From the NCBI GenBank assembly GCA_021775595.1, contig JAJFHN010000046.1, positions 1 through 45,355 on the forward strand: 45,355 nucleotides of DNA. The letters are read 5' to 3'. Positions within the stretch are counted from its first letter, which is position 1, and the number at the start of each line of letters is the position of its first letter. Shown here one piece after another: positions 32,510 to 40,817 of the stretch. The stretch is from Hyphomicrobiales bacterium. Its GTDB lineage: Bacteria; Pseudomonadota; Alphaproteobacteria; Rhizobiales; Methyloligellaceae. The position numbers and the translations under genes are program-made. The notes under the pieces were generated by a model. The model was not told the origin of the DNA and made no database searches. It was given only the letters and a program-made list of their open reading frames with translations.

Positions 32510-32565
32510 GCATGCGCTCGCAAAGTGGAACGAGCAGACAATCGAAATCACAATTGGGATTCGAT

Positions 32566-32988
32566 ATGCGTGTCACCGGCGCCTCGCAGACAACCCAATC
32601 CAAGTCGAACCGGTCGGCCCGCCGCTCTGGCGGTGCGGGTGGTGGCTTTCAGGTTGCCCGGAACCGGGGCCAGCGGCGGGCGAGTTCGCTGCGTGGACCC
32701 GTCGCGCTTGCCAACGCCGATACCATCATGGCCGTTCAGATGGTCGATGACGCCGATCAGCGCAAACGCAAGACGGTAGATCGTGGCAATGAAATGCTCG
32801 ACTTGCTCGATGATCTGAAGGTTGGATTGCTGGCTGGGCGGCTCAGTGAACACAGCCTGAAACAGCTCAAGCTTACCGTGGCCAAGAAGGATCTAAGCGC
32901 CGGTGATCGGCATTTGGAAGATTTGATGAAACAGATCGATCTTCGAGCCAGAGTCGAGCTAGCGAAAATCGCTAAATCCAGCGGATAA
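32566..32988 (+). CDS. fliX: Flagellar assembly regulator FliX
   Basis: This 140-residue protein starts MRVTGASQ, has a basic Ser/Gly-rich stretch to about residue 45, and then a helical C-terminal domain (ETVDRGNEMLDLLDDLKVGLLAG-like: RGNEMLDLLDDLKVGLLAG, then LEDLMKQIDLRARVELAKIAKS). In Caulobacter, FliX links completion of early flagellar structures to the sigma-54 activator FlbD. ATG 32566 follows GGGAT; the frame is open upstream but family proteins start here. It is divergent from flgI, and the intergenic region carries one CtrA and one sigma-54 element. Confidence 0.9.
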   Translation: MRVTGASQTTQSKSNRSARRSGGAGGGFQVARNRGQRRASSLRGPVALANADTIMAVQMVDDADQRKRKTVDRGNEMLDLLDDLKVGLLAGRLSEHSLKQLKLTVAKKDLSAGDRHLEDLMKQIDLRARVELAKIAKSSG

Positions 32989-33068
32989 TTGCCGCCTGAG
33001 ACGGTATTTCGGACCGGTTGAGGCGACTGAATTTCATCAACGCAAAGTTGCGCGAGCGCTGTCAATTC

Positions 33069-33096
33069 TTGACTTGCGGCCAATCATCCGTAATTA
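33069..33096 (+). promoter_or_regulatory. Possible housekeeping promoter of dksA
   Basis: TTGACT (33069-33074) and TAATTA (33091-33096) are separated by 16 bp and lie 94 bp upstream of the dksA ATG. The -35 is good and the -10 moderate; the assignment is by eye. Confidence 0.35.
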
Positions 33097-33189
33097 CGGT
33101 GCACGTTTTTTTGAGGGTCTGGGGTAACCGATTCGAATTTTCGTTGGTGGAGATGACTAACGCGATTTGCGACGCTCAAAGAGGTCCGC

Positions 33190-33612
33190 ATGGTTAGTAA
33201 GAAGAAACTTTCCAACGGTTATACGCCGTCAGACGACGAACCGTTCATGAATGCCCGTCAGCGGGAGTATTTCCAGAAGAAGCTGCTTGCCTGGAAAGAG
33301 GACATCATCCGATCCAATCGGGAAACGATCCTCAACTTGCAGCACGAGTCGACCCAGCATGCCGATATTGCTGACCGGGCGACCTCGGAAACCGACAGAG
33401 CCCTCGAACTGCGCGCGCGCGACCGGCAGCGCAAGCTCGTTGCCAAAATCGATGAGGCCTTGGGCCGTATCGAGAGCGGCACATACGGCTATTGCGAGGA
33501 AACGGGAGAGCCGATCGGCCTCAAGCGCCTCGATGCCCGTCCGATCGCCACCCTGAGTGTCGAGGCCCAGGAACTCCATGAGCGCCGCGAGCGCGTTTAT
33601 CGCAACGACTAG
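33190..33612 (+). CDS. dksA: DksA, RNA polymerase-binding transcription factor
   Basis: This 140-residue protein has the DksA coiled coil and the tip motif HADIADRATSE (Asp59, Asp62, Ala64 equivalent to the E. coli tip residues). The globular part is YGYCEETGEPIGLKRLDARP. Of the four zinc cysteines only Cys102 remains; the others are Thr105, Ser123 and Ala126, a state found widely in alphaproteobacterial DksA. With ppGpp, DksA inhibits rRNA promoters and stimulates others. It sits between fliX and the flgFGAH operon, so motility and the stringent response are encoded side by side. Confidence 0.95.
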   Translation: MVSKKKLSNGYTPSDDEPFMNARQREYFQKKLLAWKEDIIRSNRETILNLQHESTQHADIADRATSETDRALELRARDRQRKLVAKIDEALGRIESGTYGYCEETGEPIGLKRLDARPIATLSVEAQELHERRERVYRND

Positions 33613-33678
33613 GCTCTTGGCTCCTTGATGGCGCGGCCTTCGGTCACTCTTTGCTTTTTGTGATGGCTTGTCAGACCG

Positions 33679-33704
33679 CGGCCCGGCGCTTGCGCACCGG
33701 GCCG
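33679..33704. terminator. GC-rich hairpin between convergent dksA and flgH
   Basis: CGGCCCGG (33679-33686) pairs with CCGGGCCG (33697-33704) around a 10-base loop in the 113-bp gap between two convergent genes. No T-run is present on either strand, so its terminator role is only likely by position. Confidence 0.4.
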
Positions 33705-33725
33705 GCTTGGGCCAGAAAATTCAAC

Positions 33726-34469
33726 TTAGAACGGCAGCAGGATATCCAGGATTTGCTGGCCGTAGCGGGGCTGTTGGACATCCGTCAAGCGCCCTTCGCC
33801 ACCATAGGAGACGCGGGCTTCGGCGATCTTGGCAATCGGTATCGTGTTGTCTGAGGTGATGTCCTCAGGCCGAACGACGCCGGCGACTATCAGGTCGCGC
33901 TTTTCGAAATTGACGCGGACCTCTTGGCGTCCCTCGATCACCATGTTGCCGTTGGGCAAGACCTGGGTGACGACGGCCGCGACCTTCGTCGTGATCTTCT
34001 CTTCGCGCTCGATTGAGCCGTCGCCATTGGCCTCGCCGGAGCTTTGAATGTCGACCAGTTGGTCAATGTTCGCATCCTTGGGTAGCACATGCTCGAGCCA
34101 ACGCTTGTAGCCGGCGATCTCAGTATAGGAGGCCGATTCACGGGCGTCGCGATCGCGCGTCAGCGCGTTGTCGAATTCCGCTTTGTCGGTGATCTCCACC
34201 AAAACCGTGAGAATGTCGCCGACGCGGGCGGCGCGCTGGTCCTTGAAGAAGGCGCGCGCGCCGCTGCGCCACAACGAATTGGAATTGAAGCTGGCGGGCT
34301 CGGGGATCGGCATTGGCATGCTGACGGGCTTGTAACCCGGCTGCGTCACCGGATTTTCGATCGCGGTCAGTGGAGGTTCCTCGCCCACGGTATGCAGGCG
34401 TCCGAAATAACTACAGCCGCTCAAACTGAACGCAACCAGGGTGAGGGCGATACAACGCTGATACATCAT
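33726..34469 (-). CDS. flgH: Flagellar L-ring lipoprotein FlgH
   Basis: The protein has 247 residues. Its signal peptide ends in a lipobox, AFSLSGC with Cys19 to be lipidated. Family features are SLWRSGARAFFKDQRAARVGDILTVLVEITDKAEFDN (abridged: FKDQRAARVGDILTVLV), a central VLPNGNMVIEGRQEVRVN and the C-terminal GQQILDILLPF. FlgH forms the outer-membrane ring of the basal body. It is the last gene of flgF-flgG-flgA-flgH. Met-Met at the start leaves ATG 34466 as an alternative. Confidence 0.96.
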   Translation of the reverse strand: MMYQRCIALTLVAFSLSGCSYFGRLHTVGEEPPLTAIENPVTQPGYKPVSMPMPIPEPASFNSNSLWRSGARAFFKDQRAARVGDILTVLVEITDKAEFDNALTRDRDARESASYTEIAGYKRWLEHVLPKDANIDQLVDIQSSGEANGDGSIEREEKITTKVAAVVTQVLPNGNMVIEGRQEVRVNFEKRDLIVAGVVRPEDITSDNTIPIAKIAEARVSYGGEGRLTDVQQPRYGQQILDILLPF

Positions 34470-34511
34470 GATGCTTACTTTCCGTTCGACTTGGCTACAG
34501 GTTCACTGGCT

Positions 34512-35579
34512 TTATCTGCTCGCCGACGCGTTGGCTGCCGCCGTTCCGCGTTTGGCGATGCTGCCGGTTATGAGATTGGACTCGGCCGTCGCGATCTCGC
34601 TCGACGAGACGACCACGACGGTGTTTGGACTGACGACGCGCGCCAGCAGGGAACGTTTGGTCTGGGTGTTGACGATCGAAATCACTTCGCCATGGGCGCC
34701 ATCTTGTTCGGAACGCCCCTTGGTCTTGAGCATCATGGCGGGCGTTTTGTAGAGAATGGTCACCAGCGCTTTGCGTTCGATCAAGGTCGGGGCCTCGACA
34801 TCCTTCTGACGCACGGGACGTCCCGCCGTCAGGCGGCGCTTGGCGACCTTGCCGACCAATTGCTCGGGCGTTTGCACCATGCCGTCTCTGGCCGCGGCTT
34901 TGGCATGGTGAACGACCTGCAGGTCAGATTCGTTGATCATCGCGCCGCGCTCGATGTTGTGGCGTGGCGCCATCAATTTGACGGCTTCGATCGCCGTGCC
35001 GTGGAAAATCAAATTCTCGCGGGCGAAATCGGATTTTTCGAATCCCAACACCGCCCGGAAGGTACCGCCCTCGGGCTGCATCTCGAATTTGCGGACGATG
35101 AAAGGCTCGGTGACCCTCGGATCGATATGGATCGGTTTGGCGGCTCCTTCGAGTTTGACGTCGACGGTTGCGTCTTCATCCAGATCGAGATGGCTCGCGA
35201 CATGGCCGGCGAGGGTCTGCCTGACTTGGTCAAGCGTGATGTGCCGGCTCGGACGGCGTACGACGATGCGGTCGATGCCGCCGAGATTGGCCCACTCCAG
35301 ACCATGCTGGCGGGCGGCAACCGCGATGCGCCGCGCCGATACTTTGCCCTCCGTGCCCAGATCGGGAGCGCGGAATACGGCGATGTTGGCGGCGTTGCCG
35401 GCGTTCTCGAACAGATCACCCAGACGGACCAAGTCCTCAAAGACCTCGATGCGTTCCTTCAACAACGGATCGTTGTCGGCCGCGCGCACGGGCGCCGAAT
35501 GGGCCGCCAGCAGCGCGGTTGCGGCCAGAACTAGGCTGATCAGAAAGCCGCAAGCTTCGGATATATTTGGCTTATTCAT
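34512..35579 (-). CDS. flgA: P-ring assembly chaperone FlgA
   Basis: This 355-residue periplasmic protein has a Sec signal (FLISLVLAATALLAAHSAPVRA, cleaved near ARAADN-type site VRAAD). A SAF-like domain lies at about residues 215-285 (NIERGAMINESDLQVVHH and AGRPVRQKDVEAPTLIERKALVTI), with a C-terminal SIVNTQTKRSLLARVVSPNTVVV. FlgA helps FlgI assemble into the P-ring. It is longer than E. coli FlgA (219) because of an extended N-terminal region, which is usual in this group. It lies between flgG and flgH in the operon. Confidence 0.93.
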   Translation of the reverse strand: MNKPNISEACGFLISLVLAATALLAAHSAPVRAADNDPLLKERIEVFEDLVRLGDLFENAGNAANIAVFRAPDLGTEGKVSARRIAVAARQHGLEWANLGGIDRIVVRRPSRHITLDQVRQTLAGHVASHLDLDEDATVDVKLEGAAKPIHIDPRVTEPFIVRKFEMQPEGGTFRAVLGFEKSDFARENLIFHGTAIEAVKLMAPRHNIERGAMINESDLQVVHHAKAAARDGMVQTPEQLVGKVAKRRLTAGRPVRQKDVEAPTLIERKALVTILYKTPAMMLKTKGRSEQDGAHGEVISIVNTQTKRSLLARVVSPNTVVVVSSSEIATAESNLITGSIAKRGTAAANASASR

Positions 35580-35600
35580 GTTGAATCTAATGCCCTAACC

Positions 35601-36392
35601 CTAGGATCTGAGGATCTGTGTCGCGGCCGACATCATTTCGTCGGAAGCGCTGATCACGCGCGCGTTCATTTCATAGGCGCGCTGTGCTGCAATCAGGTCC
35701 GAGAGCTCGGAGACGGCGTTGACATTGGCGGCCTCGAGAAATTTTTGCAGCACGTCGCCGAAGCCCGCATCGCCAGGGCTCCCAGTGGTCGCGGTGCCGC
35801 TTGAAGCGGTTTCCAAAAACAAGTTGTCTCCGATGGCATCTAGCCCCGCCTTGTTGACGAAGCGGGCGAGTTGAATCTGGCCGACGTCTTGGGGTTCGGT
35901 TTGGTTGTCGACCTGGACTTGGACCGTGCCCTCGCGGTTGATCGTGATGCTGATGGCGTTGTCTGGAATGGTGATGCCGGGATCAATTTGGTAACCGTCG
36001 AGGGTCACCAGGTTTCCCTGATTGTCGAGTTCGAATGATCCATCACGCGTGTAAGCCGTCTGACCGCTCGGCATGCTCACTTGAAAAAAGCCTTCGCCGC
36101 GAATGGCCACGTCGAGCTCCTTTTCGGTGCTCGTGATGTTGCCCTGGCTCATGACCCGGGAGGTGGCGCCGGTCTTGACACCAAAGCCGACCTGAACGCC
36201 GGTCGGAACAACGGTGCCCTGGTCTGAAGATGTGGAGCCGACCCGCCGGAGATCCTGATAGAGAAGATCCTGGAATTCAGCGCGTACGCGCTTGAACCCG
36301 GTCGTCCTCATATTGGCGATGTTGTTCGATATCACCTCGACATTGAGCTGTTGCGCCATCATGCCGGTGGCGGCGGCTTGTAAGGATTTCAT
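35601..36392 (-). CDS. flgG: Flagellar distal rod protein FlgG
   Basis: The protein has 263 residues. The N-terminus MKSLQAAATGMMAQQLNVEVISNNIAN continues TTGFKRVRAEFQDLLYQDL, the FlgG signature. The C-terminus SDLIAAQRAYEMNARVISASDEMM is the paired D0 helix. Mid-protein FQVSMPSGQTAYTRDGSFELD is typical. Length matches the family (about 260). ATG 36392 is preceded by GAGGGA. It forms the distal rod that crosses the periplasm. Confidence 0.97.
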   Translation of the reverse strand: MKSLQAAATGMMAQQLNVEVISNNIANMRTTGFKRVRAEFQDLLYQDLRRVGSTSSDQGTVVPTGVQVGFGVKTGATSRVMSQGNITSTEKELDVAIRGEGFFQVSMPSGQTAYTRDGSFELDNQGNLVTLDGYQIDPGITIPDNAISITINREGTVQVQVDNQTEPQDVGQIQLARFVNKAGLDAIGDNLFLETASSGTATTGSPGDAGFGDVLQKFLEAANVNAVSELSDLIAAQRAYEMNARVISASDEMMSAATQILRS

Positions 36393-36448
36393 CTTTTTTT
36401 GTCCCTCACGTTCTCATGTTTGGCCGTGCCCGGTCCGCGACTGGCGGA

Positions 36449-37192
36449 TTAGGCAGAGCGTGTGTCACCAAGGCGTTCGATGGCGCTGCGGCGCATGCGA
36501 TGTGCGCTATCGATGGAGCTTGTGACGGCGGTGTAGGCACGCACGGTCTCGACCATGCGCGTCATTTCCATAATTGGATTGACGTTCGATCTCTCGATCA
36601 TGCCCTGGAGGATGCGCACGTCTTCGGCAGGTTGCGGCGCATCGTCCGTCTTGAACAACGTGTAGCCGTGCTTTTTGAGGGCATGGGGATTGTCGAACTG
36701 GACAACCTGAAGCCGACCCTTGATGCCGGCCGTGGTCGAGATGGTGCCGTCAGTGGCGATCTCTATCCCCGATTCATTGGGCGAGAAGGAAATCGGACCA
36801 CCTTGGCCAAGAACCGGGTTGCCGGCGTTGGTCACCAATTGACCTTCCGAATTGAGCTTGAGCTGGCCGTTTCGCGTATAGCGCTCGCCCTGCTGGGTCT
36901 GCACCACGAGCCAGCCTTCGCCGGAGATCGCGACATCGAGCTCTCCACCGGACTGCTCGATGGAGCCTTCGTTGAAATTTCGGAATTGACCGACGTCTTG
37001 GACGAAGGAAACCCTGGCGTCGCGGCCCGACATATCGGTCATGCGCGCGGTGGGCATCAGGTGTTCTTCGAACAACAGGCCGTCGCTCTTGTAGCCAGAG
37101 GTGTTCATGTTCGCCATGTTGTTGGCGACCACGTTCATCTGCGCCTGTAGGGCTTTTTGCCGCGATAGCGACACCAATAGGGCGTTTTCCAT
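36449..37192 (-). CDS. flgF: Flagellar proximal rod protein FlgF
   Basis: The protein has 247 residues from ATG 37192 (MENALLVSLSRQKALQAQM), which matches the family start; an upstream TTG at 37210 would add only six residues. It contains NNMANMNTSGYKSDGLLFEEH and GWLVVQTQQGERYTRNGQLKL, and ends with NVNPIMEMTRMVETVRAYTAV, the FlgF/FlgG C-terminal helix. It forms part of the rod. It is the first gene of flgFGAH, 87 bp downstream of a sigma-54 element. Confidence 0.95.
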   Translation of the reverse strand: MENALLVSLSRQKALQAQMNVVANNMANMNTSGYKSDGLLFEEHLMPTARMTDMSGRDARVSFVQDVGQFRNFNEGSIEQSGGELDVAISGEGWLVVQTQQGERYTRNGQLKLNSEGQLVTNAGNPVLGQGGPISFSPNESGIEIATDGTISTTAGIKGRLQVVQFDNPHALKKHGYTLFKTDDAPQPAEDVRILQGMIERSNVNPIMEMTRMVETVRAYTAVTSSIDSAHRMRRSAIERLGDTRSA

Positions 37193-37278
37193 AGCTTTGA
37201 TCCGACTCAACGGTTTGCGTCAACGCCGCAACGCAAGACGGACGGGGACGATGCCCCTGCGGCTACGATTGGTAACGA

Positions 37279-37294
37279 TGCAGGGGGCGTGCCA
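37279..37294 (-). promoter_or_regulatory. Sigma-54 promoter of the flgFGAH operon
   Basis: On the minus strand TGGCACGCCCCCTGCA has the exact -24 TGGCACG and CTGCA at -12, with GG-N10-GC spacing; only one base of TTGC differs. It lies 87 bp upstream of the flgF ATG. Confidence 0.8.
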
Positions 37295-37320
37295 GCATTA
37301 AAATCGTTATTTATCAATGA

Positions 37321-37326
37321 TATAAT
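37321..37326 (+). promoter_or_regulatory. Possible -10 element upstream of fliL
   Basis: A perfect TATAAT lies 168 bp before fliL in the divergent flgF-fliL region. The -35 position (TTAAAA) is poor, so this is only a candidate. Confidence 0.25.
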
Positions 37327-37493
37327 GTTTTTCGCGGCGGTCAGAGGCTGCCGACCGGGCAAAAACCACCCGGCAAGAATTGCCGCCAAAAGCAACCAAT
37401 CGTTAACCCTATGGATAATAAATATGACCATGCAGGCGAGCGCGCTGGAGCCGCTTCAACCTGCGGAAAAATGAAAAAACGGAGCCTGCAGCG

Positions 37494-38030
37494 ATGAGTG
37501 ACGAGGCCGAAGACGACAAGGTCGAAGCCAAAGAGGGCGAGGACGCCGCGGCAGAGGGCGAGGCCCAGGAAACCGAAGGTGGCGGCCGCTTTAACTTCAA
37601 AATTTGGCCCCCCGACCGCAAGATGATGATGATTGCCGCTGTTCCGTTGCTGCTTCTGCTTGCTGGCGCGGGATATTTAGCCAGCGGCATGTTCGGCAGT
37701 TCGGACGCTGTCGTCGGCCCCAAGAAGCTCGTCTATTACGACCTGCCGGAAATGGTCGTGAATCTGAGTTCGTCTGAAAAGCGCGCGCAATATCTCAAGC
37801 TGAAAGTCTCGCTGGAAGCCGAAAATCAACACGCTATCGCGGCGCTCGATCCGGTGATGCCGCGGGTGCTCGACATGTTCCAGCTGTATTTGCGAGAGCT
37901 CAGGAGCACCGATCTCAACGGCTCGGCGGGCATTTTCCGTTTGAAGGAAGAGCTGCTGCGCCGGGTCAATCTCGAAGTTCATCCCCACAAGGTTACGCGC
38001 GTGCTTTTCAAGGAAATTATCGTCCAGTGA
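37494..38030 (+). CDS. fliL: Flagellar basal body-associated protein FliL
   Basis: The protein has 178 residues. A charged, low-complexity N-terminus (EAEDDKVEAKEGEDAA) of about 40 residues leads to one transmembrane helix (MMMIAAVPLLLLLAGAGYLA, about 43-62). The periplasmic FliL domain follows, with YYDLPEMVVNLSSSEKRAQYLKLKVSLE and a C-terminal RVNLEVHPHKVTRVLFKEIIVQ. FliL surrounds the stators and affects motor torque. CGGAG precedes ATG 37494. It is the first gene of fliL-fliM-DUF6468-MotE-like. Confidence 0.95.
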   Translation: MSDEAEDDKVEAKEGEDAAAEGEAQETEGGGRFNFKIWPPDRKMMMIAAVPLLLLLAGAGYLASGMFGSSDAVVGPKKLVYYDLPEMVVNLSSSEKRAQYLKLKVSLEAENQHAIAALDPVMPRVLDMFQLYLRELRSTDLNGSAGIFRLKEELLRRVNLEVHPHKVTRVLFKEIIVQ

Positions 38031-38045
38031 CGGGAGCTCACAAGC

Positions 38046-39410
38046 ATGGCTGACGACGAAGACGATATAACCAATATCGAATTCGATCAGGCGCCCGACG
38101 TCGCGGGCGGCGATTCGCCTGATGTTGGCGACATCACATTCGATGAAGCGCCGCCAATAGATGATGCCGATCCGGCGGACGCCGCCGATATCACCTTCGA
38201 CGAAGCTCCTGACGTCGACACCGGCAGCGACGGCGGGGACGACGATGAAGCTGCGGCGTGGGCTGCGGAGATCGCGGCAGAGTCCGGTGGCGACGGTGGC
38301 GATGAGGGTTTCGATGAAGACGTGGCGGCGCAGTGGGCCGCCATGATCGACGATGCCGACGGTGGCGAAGGCGCCGAGGGGTCTTCGGGCGGCGGCGAGC
38401 GCATTCTCGACCAGGATGAAATCGACAATCTGCTGGGCTTCGATCTCGACGAGCGCTCCCTCACCGACACGAGCGGCATTCGAGCCATCATCAATTCGGG
38501 CATGGTGTCATACGAACGCCTGCCGATGCTGGAAATCATCTTCGACCGGCTGGTCCGGCTGCTCTCGACAAGCATCCGCAATTTCACGTCGGATAATGTC
38601 GAGGTCAGTCTCGACAATATCTCGACAATGCGCTTTGGCGACTATCTCAACTCCGTGCCGCTGCCAGCCCTGATGGCCGTCTTTAAGGCGGTGCAGTGGG
38701 ACAGCTATGCGTTGATGACCGTCGATTCCAATCTGATCTACTCGATCGTTGATGTGCTGCTGGGGGGGCGGGGTGCGCCGGCCACTCGCATTGAAGGCCG
38801 TCCTTATACGACCATCGAGACAAATTTGATGCGCCGGATGATCAAGGTCATTCTGGAAGATACCGAGCAAGCCTTCCAGCCGCTTTCGCCCGTCACCTTT
38901 GACCTTGAGCGCATGGAAACCAATCCGCGCTTTGCCGCCATCACGCGCCAGGCGAATGCGGCAATTCTGATCAAATTGCGCGTCGATATGGAAGATCGTG
39001 GCGGACGGGTCGACATTCTTCTGCCCTACGCAACGCTCGAACCGATCCGCGACCTGTTGCTGCAGGGCTTCATGGGCGAAAAGTTCGGCCGCGACGCGAT
39101 CTGGGAAAACCATCTGGCCAATGAAATCAATCAGACCAAAGTCCGGCTGGAAGCGGTGCTGGATGAAATAAGCCTGCCGCTCAGCCGGGTTATGGAACTC
39201 AAGGTCGGCGAGACGATAACGCTCAATTGCGGGCCCGACGATCCGGTCAGATTGAGCTGCGCCGGCATCCCGCTTCTCAGCGCCGGGATGGGGCGCTCGG
39301 GCGATCACATCGCCATGAAGATCAGATCATGTCTGCGCAAACGCCCTTTGCGCCCGGTCCAAGATGCCGGCAAAGCAGACAAATCAAATACCAAAGTAGA
39401 AGCGGCTTAG
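38046..39410 (+). CDS. fliM: Flagellar motor switch protein FliM with long acidic N-terminal extension
   Basis: The protein has 454 residues. The conserved FliM body starts with the CheY-phosphate-binding motif QDEIDNLLGF (residues 123-132) and continues through the CheC-like middle domain (LPMLEIIFDRLVRLLSTSIRN, EVSLDNISTMRFGDYL, MRRMIKVILEDTEQAF) to the C-terminal SpoA-like domain (LPLSRVMELKVGETITLNC). In most FliM proteins this motif is at the very N-terminus. Here about 120 acidic residues precede it, with an exact 19-residue repeat (NIEFDQAP at 10-17, DITFDEAP at 29-36 and 48-55) and two WAA units (72-74, 97-99). It controls switching of motor rotation. Confidence 0.95.
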   Translation: MADDEDDITNIEFDQAPDVAGGDSPDVGDITFDEAPPIDDADPADAADITFDEAPDVDTGSDGGDDDEAAAWAAEIAAESGGDGGDEGFDEDVAAQWAAMIDDADGGEGAEGSSGGGERILDQDEIDNLLGFDLDERSLTDTSGIRAIINSGMVSYERLPMLEIIFDRLVRLLSTSIRNFTSDNVEVSLDNISTMRFGDYLNSVPLPALMAVFKAVQWDSYALMTVDSNLIYSIVDVLLGGRGAPATRIEGRPYTTIETNLMRRMIKVILEDTEQAFQPLSPVTFDLERMETNPRFAAITRQANAAILIKLRVDMEDRGGRVDILLPYATLEPIRDLLLQGFMGEKFGRDAIWENHLANEINQTKVRLEAVLDEISLPLSRVMELKVGETITLNCGPDDPVRLSCAGIPLLSAGMGRSGDHIAMKIRSCLRKRPLRPVQDAGKADKSNTKVEAA

Positions 39411-39412
39411 TT

Positions 39413-39880
39413 ATGGGGGAGGGTTCATTGGGATTTGTCGTAGAGGCCTTGGTTGCACTGCTCTTGATCGTCACCATCGGTTATTGCTTGGTGGTCAACC
39501 GCAAGCTCGAACGCCTGCGCTCCGACCAATCGGAGTTGAGGGAAATCATCCGCGAACTCAATGCCGCCACGGCGCACGCGGAACACGCACTGTCAGGACT
39601 GCAAAAATCGGCTGACAACGCCGAGGACATGCTGGCTGCCCATGTGGAAAGCGCGCGCGATCTCTCGACGCGTCTCTCCCAAAGCATCGGTCAGGGCGAA
39701 GAGGTGTATTCGAAACTCACAATGATGAGTCAGATGAACGCGCGCAATGGATCTGCCAAGACCAAGCGTGCGGCGCCAGCCCCCAAACATGGTCTCAGGG
39801 CCAGCAATTTGGGCCTTGGCCTGCTGAACGCCACAGAGTCCGCGCCCGCGCCTGATCAGCAAGACCGGGACGCCGCCTGA
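39413..39880 (+). CDS. DUF6468-like membrane protein of the flagellar cluster
   Basis: The protein has 155 residues from ATG 39413, 2 bp after the fliM stop. One N-terminal transmembrane helix (LGFVVEALVALLLIVTIGYC, about 6-25) is followed by a coiled coil of about 75 residues (NRKLERLRSDQSELREIIREL onward) and a Ser/Ala/Lys-rich tail. I believe this corresponds to the small DUF6468 proteins that lie between fliM and the MotE-like gene in related Alphaproteobacteria. The role is unknown; motor or stator support is a guess from position. Its stop overlaps the next ATG (TGATG). Confidence 0.75.
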   Translation: MGEGSLGFVVEALVALLLIVTIGYCLVVNRKLERLRSDQSELREIIRELNAATAHAEHALSGLQKSADNAEDMLAAHVESARDLSTRLSQSIGQGEEVYSKLTMMSQMNARNGSAKTKRAAPAPKHGLRASNLGLGLLNATESAPAPDQQDRDAA

Positions 39881-40686
39881 TGGGCACGGTTAGGCTCCTT
39901 CAACTGGTGGCCTTTGCCGCCTTCTGCTTGCTGGTTCTCAAGACGACGGGCTTGATGCTGAGTGGCGGTTATGTGCTCTCGGGCGCTGCGCCAGCCAAAG
40001 CACAAACCGCGGCCGCGTCGCCAGAAGCGCCTGCCGCCGACGAACAGGCAAGCAAATCTAGCCGATCCAGCGCTGAAGATGCGGACGACGGGAAGACGGC
40101 ACAAAGCGATGGCGCTGAAGAAGGAAAAAGAGACGCCGCTGACGAAAAACCGGCGGCGCAAAATGGCGAGAAGCCAGGTGGAGAAGACGGCAAATTGACT
40201 GACGCGTTTGGTGCCGAAGAATCGGGCCCCGGCAAAACCGAATCCGAACTTGCCGTGCTGCAGAGCTTGAGCAAACGGCGCATCGAACTTGAACGCCGTC
40301 AGCGCGAATTGGAGCTGCGCGAGAATTTGTTAAAAGCGGCTGAAAAGCGCGTTGGAGCGCGCATCGCCGAACTCAAATCGATCGAGAAACGGATCGAAAA
40401 AGAACTGAGCAAGCAAGATGACGAGCGCATGGCGCAATATATGCGTTTGGTGAAAATGTACGCCGCCATGAAGCCAAAGCAGGCGGCGCAGATCTTCAAT
40501 CGGCTCGATCTCGATATCCTGACCGCGATGGTTCAACGCATGCGGCCGCAGGCGATGGGCAAGATTTTGGCGGCCATGGACCCGTCTGCCGCGCGCCGCT
40601 TGACCATGGAACTGGCCCGTTCGAGCGACGTCCAGTCAGGCGGGACGAACAAGCTTCCAAAGATCGGTCAAGACGGCGCCGGATAG
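39880..40686 (+). CDS. MotE-like flagellar protein (MgtE intracellular N-domain)
   Basis: The protein has 268 residues. An N-terminal membrane helix (LLQLVAFAAFCLLVLKTTGL, 5-24) is followed by an Ala/Glu/Lys low-complexity region (about 40-120) and a coiled coil (RRIELERRQRELELRENLLKAAEKR). The C-terminal domain is of the MgtE-N/MotE type (YMRLVKMYAAMKPKQAAQIFNRLDLDILTAMVQRMRPQAMGKILAAMD, abridged: MKPKQAAQIFNRLDLD). In rhizobia MotE is a chaperone for the periplasmic motility protein MotC. Here it is coupled to the gene upstream and followed by a very large periplasmic-type TPR protein, a candidate client. Confidence 0.85.
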   Translation: MGTVRLLQLVAFAAFCLLVLKTTGLMLSGGYVLSGAAPAKAQTAAASPEAPAADEQASKSSRSSAEDADDGKTAQSDGAEEGKRDAADEKPAAQNGEKPGGEDGKLTDAFGAEESGPGKTESELAVLQSLSKRRIELERRQRELELRENLLKAAEKRVGARIAELKSIEKRIEKELSKQDDERMAQYMRLVKMYAAMKPKQAAQIFNRLDLDILTAMVQRMRPQAMGKILAAMDPSAARRLTMELARSSDVQSGGTNKLPKIGQDGAG

Positions 40687-40817
40687 AGCCAGAAAACGGG
40701 CGCAAAGTGCGCTGCTCTTAAGCCCGCGTTAACTATGAAATCGCTACCCTGTTAGCCACCGGAACTCCCGGAATTTCCGGTTGTTTTCGGATGAGACTGG
40801 CATGAGGGAATAGCGCT

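Noticed and set aside
34089-35534. 481-codon plus-strand frame over flgH and flgA
   Set aside because: It crosses two well-supported genes and their gap, with low-complexity G/R/D/H composition; a shadow.
37405-37420. TTAA-N7-GATA sequence ahead of fliL as a CtrA box
   Set aside because: Only one half-site is intact; too degenerate to claim.
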